Below are positions 15,737 through 16,962 of a stretch of DNA of 16,962 nt, in pieces. The first letter of the stretch is position 1. Each line of letters begins with the position of its first letter. Position numbers and translations under genes: made by a program. The stretch comes from Chromera velia (taxonomy: Eukaryota > Sar > Chromeraceae): the NCBI GenBank assembly GCA_018398765.1, contig JAHBMJ010002157.1, positions 5,001-21,962 on the forward strand, read 5' to 3'. Under the pieces are notes generated by a model. The model ran no database searches, was not told the DNA's origin, and saw only the letters and a program-made list of their open reading frames with translations.

Positions 15737-16440
15737 CATTTACTTTTGGGGGGGGATACCAGGGGTGATCAAGGGTCACTTCGACTATATATCTTCGACT
15801 TGATCGAGTCTGGCATAGTCTGGCCATGCACTGTCGTCGGAGATGCATGTAGACGGGCTGCGGGAGACGCCAACGCAATCATGAACTCACGAGTATCTCA
15901 TGCACGAGTCACGACATGCATGCACATCTCACGCGATCTCACATCGATCTCACGCATGCAGGACCATGATATACTCAGCCTGTATTCCCGTCTCCATGCA
16001 TGCATCCCGGCCGTCTCCGTTGAATTTCCACATTTTGATTTCTCGCAACTCCATTTCGTCAGACTCCAAAAATTTGAACGACGATTTCCGGATAAACTCT
16101 GATTCGCTCCTTCTTTCTACGGTCCACCCTCCATGCACTCTCTCCGTCGAAGTCTTCGTCCGCTTTGATTTCATTGGAAGTCGTCGACGCTCCAACAGCT
16201 TGGTGCCTCAGTGAGCGCCTCGTAGACGAAAGCGGTGCGGATCGAGAAGATCTCAAAGCAGGCAAGAGTTATAATCTTGTATTGCAAGGATCAACGGACT
16301 TGTGGCAGCCGTACCGTGTGTAGTGATTGCTGATTTCAACAAACTGGCGGATCGAGACAGGACCTGTTTGAACGTGTTTGAAGTCCGTGTATCGAGCAAA
16401 AAGATCTGCGGCTGCCTTTGTTCTTTCTTCCGATCCTCGC
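15737..16440. other. Right flank of the transposon, no recognised gene
   Basis: Several short frames occur on both strands (longest 15746-16102 plus), without recognisable motifs. Between about 15890 and 16010 the sequence is rich in CATGCA and ATCTCAC strings. Confidence 0.45.
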
Positions 16441-16442
16441 AG

Positions 16443-16469
16443 ATGCCTGGCAAAAAGCGCGGCCTCTCG
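16443..16469 (+). CDS. Possible leader exon of a second, rightward gene
   Basis: ATG opens MPGKKRGLS followed by GTCAGA. It matches the proposed minus-strand leader MSGKKRSIS/GTCAGG at 7867 with mostly synonymous changes. The frame ends at TAG five codons later, so it can only be coding if spliced or very short. Confidence 0.25.
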
Positions 16470-16529
16470 GTCAGATCCCTCGCCTAGGACTCTTTCTCTT
16501 TCGCCTTTGCCCTCGCTCCGGGCCCCTAG

Positions 16530-16550
16530 GACGTGCGTCTCTTCCGATCT
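16530..16550 (+). other. Illumina-adapter-like string
   Basis: GACGTG, three bases, then CTCTTCCGATCT, compared with the adapter GACGTG-TG-CTCTTCCGATCT. It directly precedes the low-complexity tract. Confidence 0.45.
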
Positions 16551-16590
16551 CTCTCTCTCTCTCTCTGTGTGTGTGTCTCTCTCTCTTCTC

Positions 16591-16667
<77 letters not shown>

Positions 16668-16724
16668 TTCTCTCTTTCTCTCTTTCTCTCTTTCTCTCTT
16701 TCTCTCTTTCTCTCTTTCTCTCTT

Positions 16725-16763
<39 letters not shown>

Positions 16764-16865
16764 CTTTGTTTCTTTCTTCCTTCCTTCTTTCCTTCCTTCT
16801 TTCCTTCTTTCCTTCTTTCCTTCTTTCCTTCTTTCCTTCCTTCCTTCCTTTCTTCCTTCCTTCCT

Positions 16866-16905
<40 letters not shown>

Positions 16906-16962
16906 TGTTTCTTTCTTCCTTCCTTCTTTCCTTCCTTCTTTCCTTCTTTCCTTCTTTCCTTC
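16551..16962. repeat. Pyrimidine microsatellite array (TC, TCTG, TTTC, TTCC)
   Basis: (TC)n passes into (TCTG)n, (TC)n, (TCTCTTTC)n, (TTTC)n and (TTCC/TTTCC)n. A stretch containing the odd TTTGTTT unit occurs twice, 139 bp apart (about 16765 and 16904). The window ends inside it. Confidence 0.9.

Noticed and set aside
15746-16102. 118-codon plus-strand frame as a gene
   Set aside because: It has no recognisable domain, a CATGCA-rich composition and no splice or promoter support.

Overview
The window looks like nuclear DNA of an intron-rich protist. I suspect a chromerid alveolate such as Chromera velia, but that is a low-confidence guess from style only: many short phase-0 exons, GT-AG introns with pyrimidine-rich 3' ends, abundant (TG)n and (TC)n tracts and a large hAT transposon. 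There are no bacterial operons, rRNA, tRNA or CRISPR arrays.

Minus strand, about 32-7867: one long ankyrin-repeat gene whose 3' end lies beyond position 1. A possible 9-codon leader exon (7841-7867) precedes a 528-nt head exon (6986-7513) with an RGG/acidic low-complexity region and an N-terminal ankyrin cap. Nineteen recognisable exons follow (R1 to R19 in transcription order), and each encodes one ankyrin repeat of 33 to 36 residues with phase-0 junctions. Two repeat classes occur: a 33-residue class B (GHP..TV.ALL..GAD) and a 35-residue class A/A' (EEPSPEIIKML.E.G.D). Nine of the exons form a B-A-A' module repeated three times at about 1 kb, with conserved introns, so this part arose by recent tandem duplication. 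Many exons are damaged by in-frame TGA, frameshifts or lost acceptor AGs. Because every exon is symmetric, a damaged exon could be skipped without losing frame. The gene may be a pseudogene, or it may be tolerating damage by exon skipping; the sequence alone does not decide.

7868-9640: no clear gene. It holds a hypothetical plus-strand ORF, a remnant of a C-x2-C finger protein with an early stop, and two diverged copies of a GC-rich motif.

9649-15728, plus strand: a complete 6.08-kb hAT-type DNA transposon. It has 16-bp perfect terminal inverted repeats and 8-bp target-site duplications (AGTAGGTT). A five-exon transposase gene encodes a C2H2 BED-like finger, an RNase-H core with two visible Asp motifs and a hAT dimerisation motif. 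A long C-terminal extension has an OTU-protease-like D-x-x-C...HYD signature. Both ends of the element carry a homologous hairpin block and repeated GCCTGGGG boxes. Two lesions are visible: a 43-bp out-of-frame internal duplication in the catalytic domain and a TAG in the C-terminal ORF.

15737-16962: the empty-site continuation, no recognised gene apart from a possible leader exon at 16443-16469 resembling the one at 7867. Next come an Illumina-adapter-like string and a 0.4-kb pyrimidine microsatellite at the end of the window.
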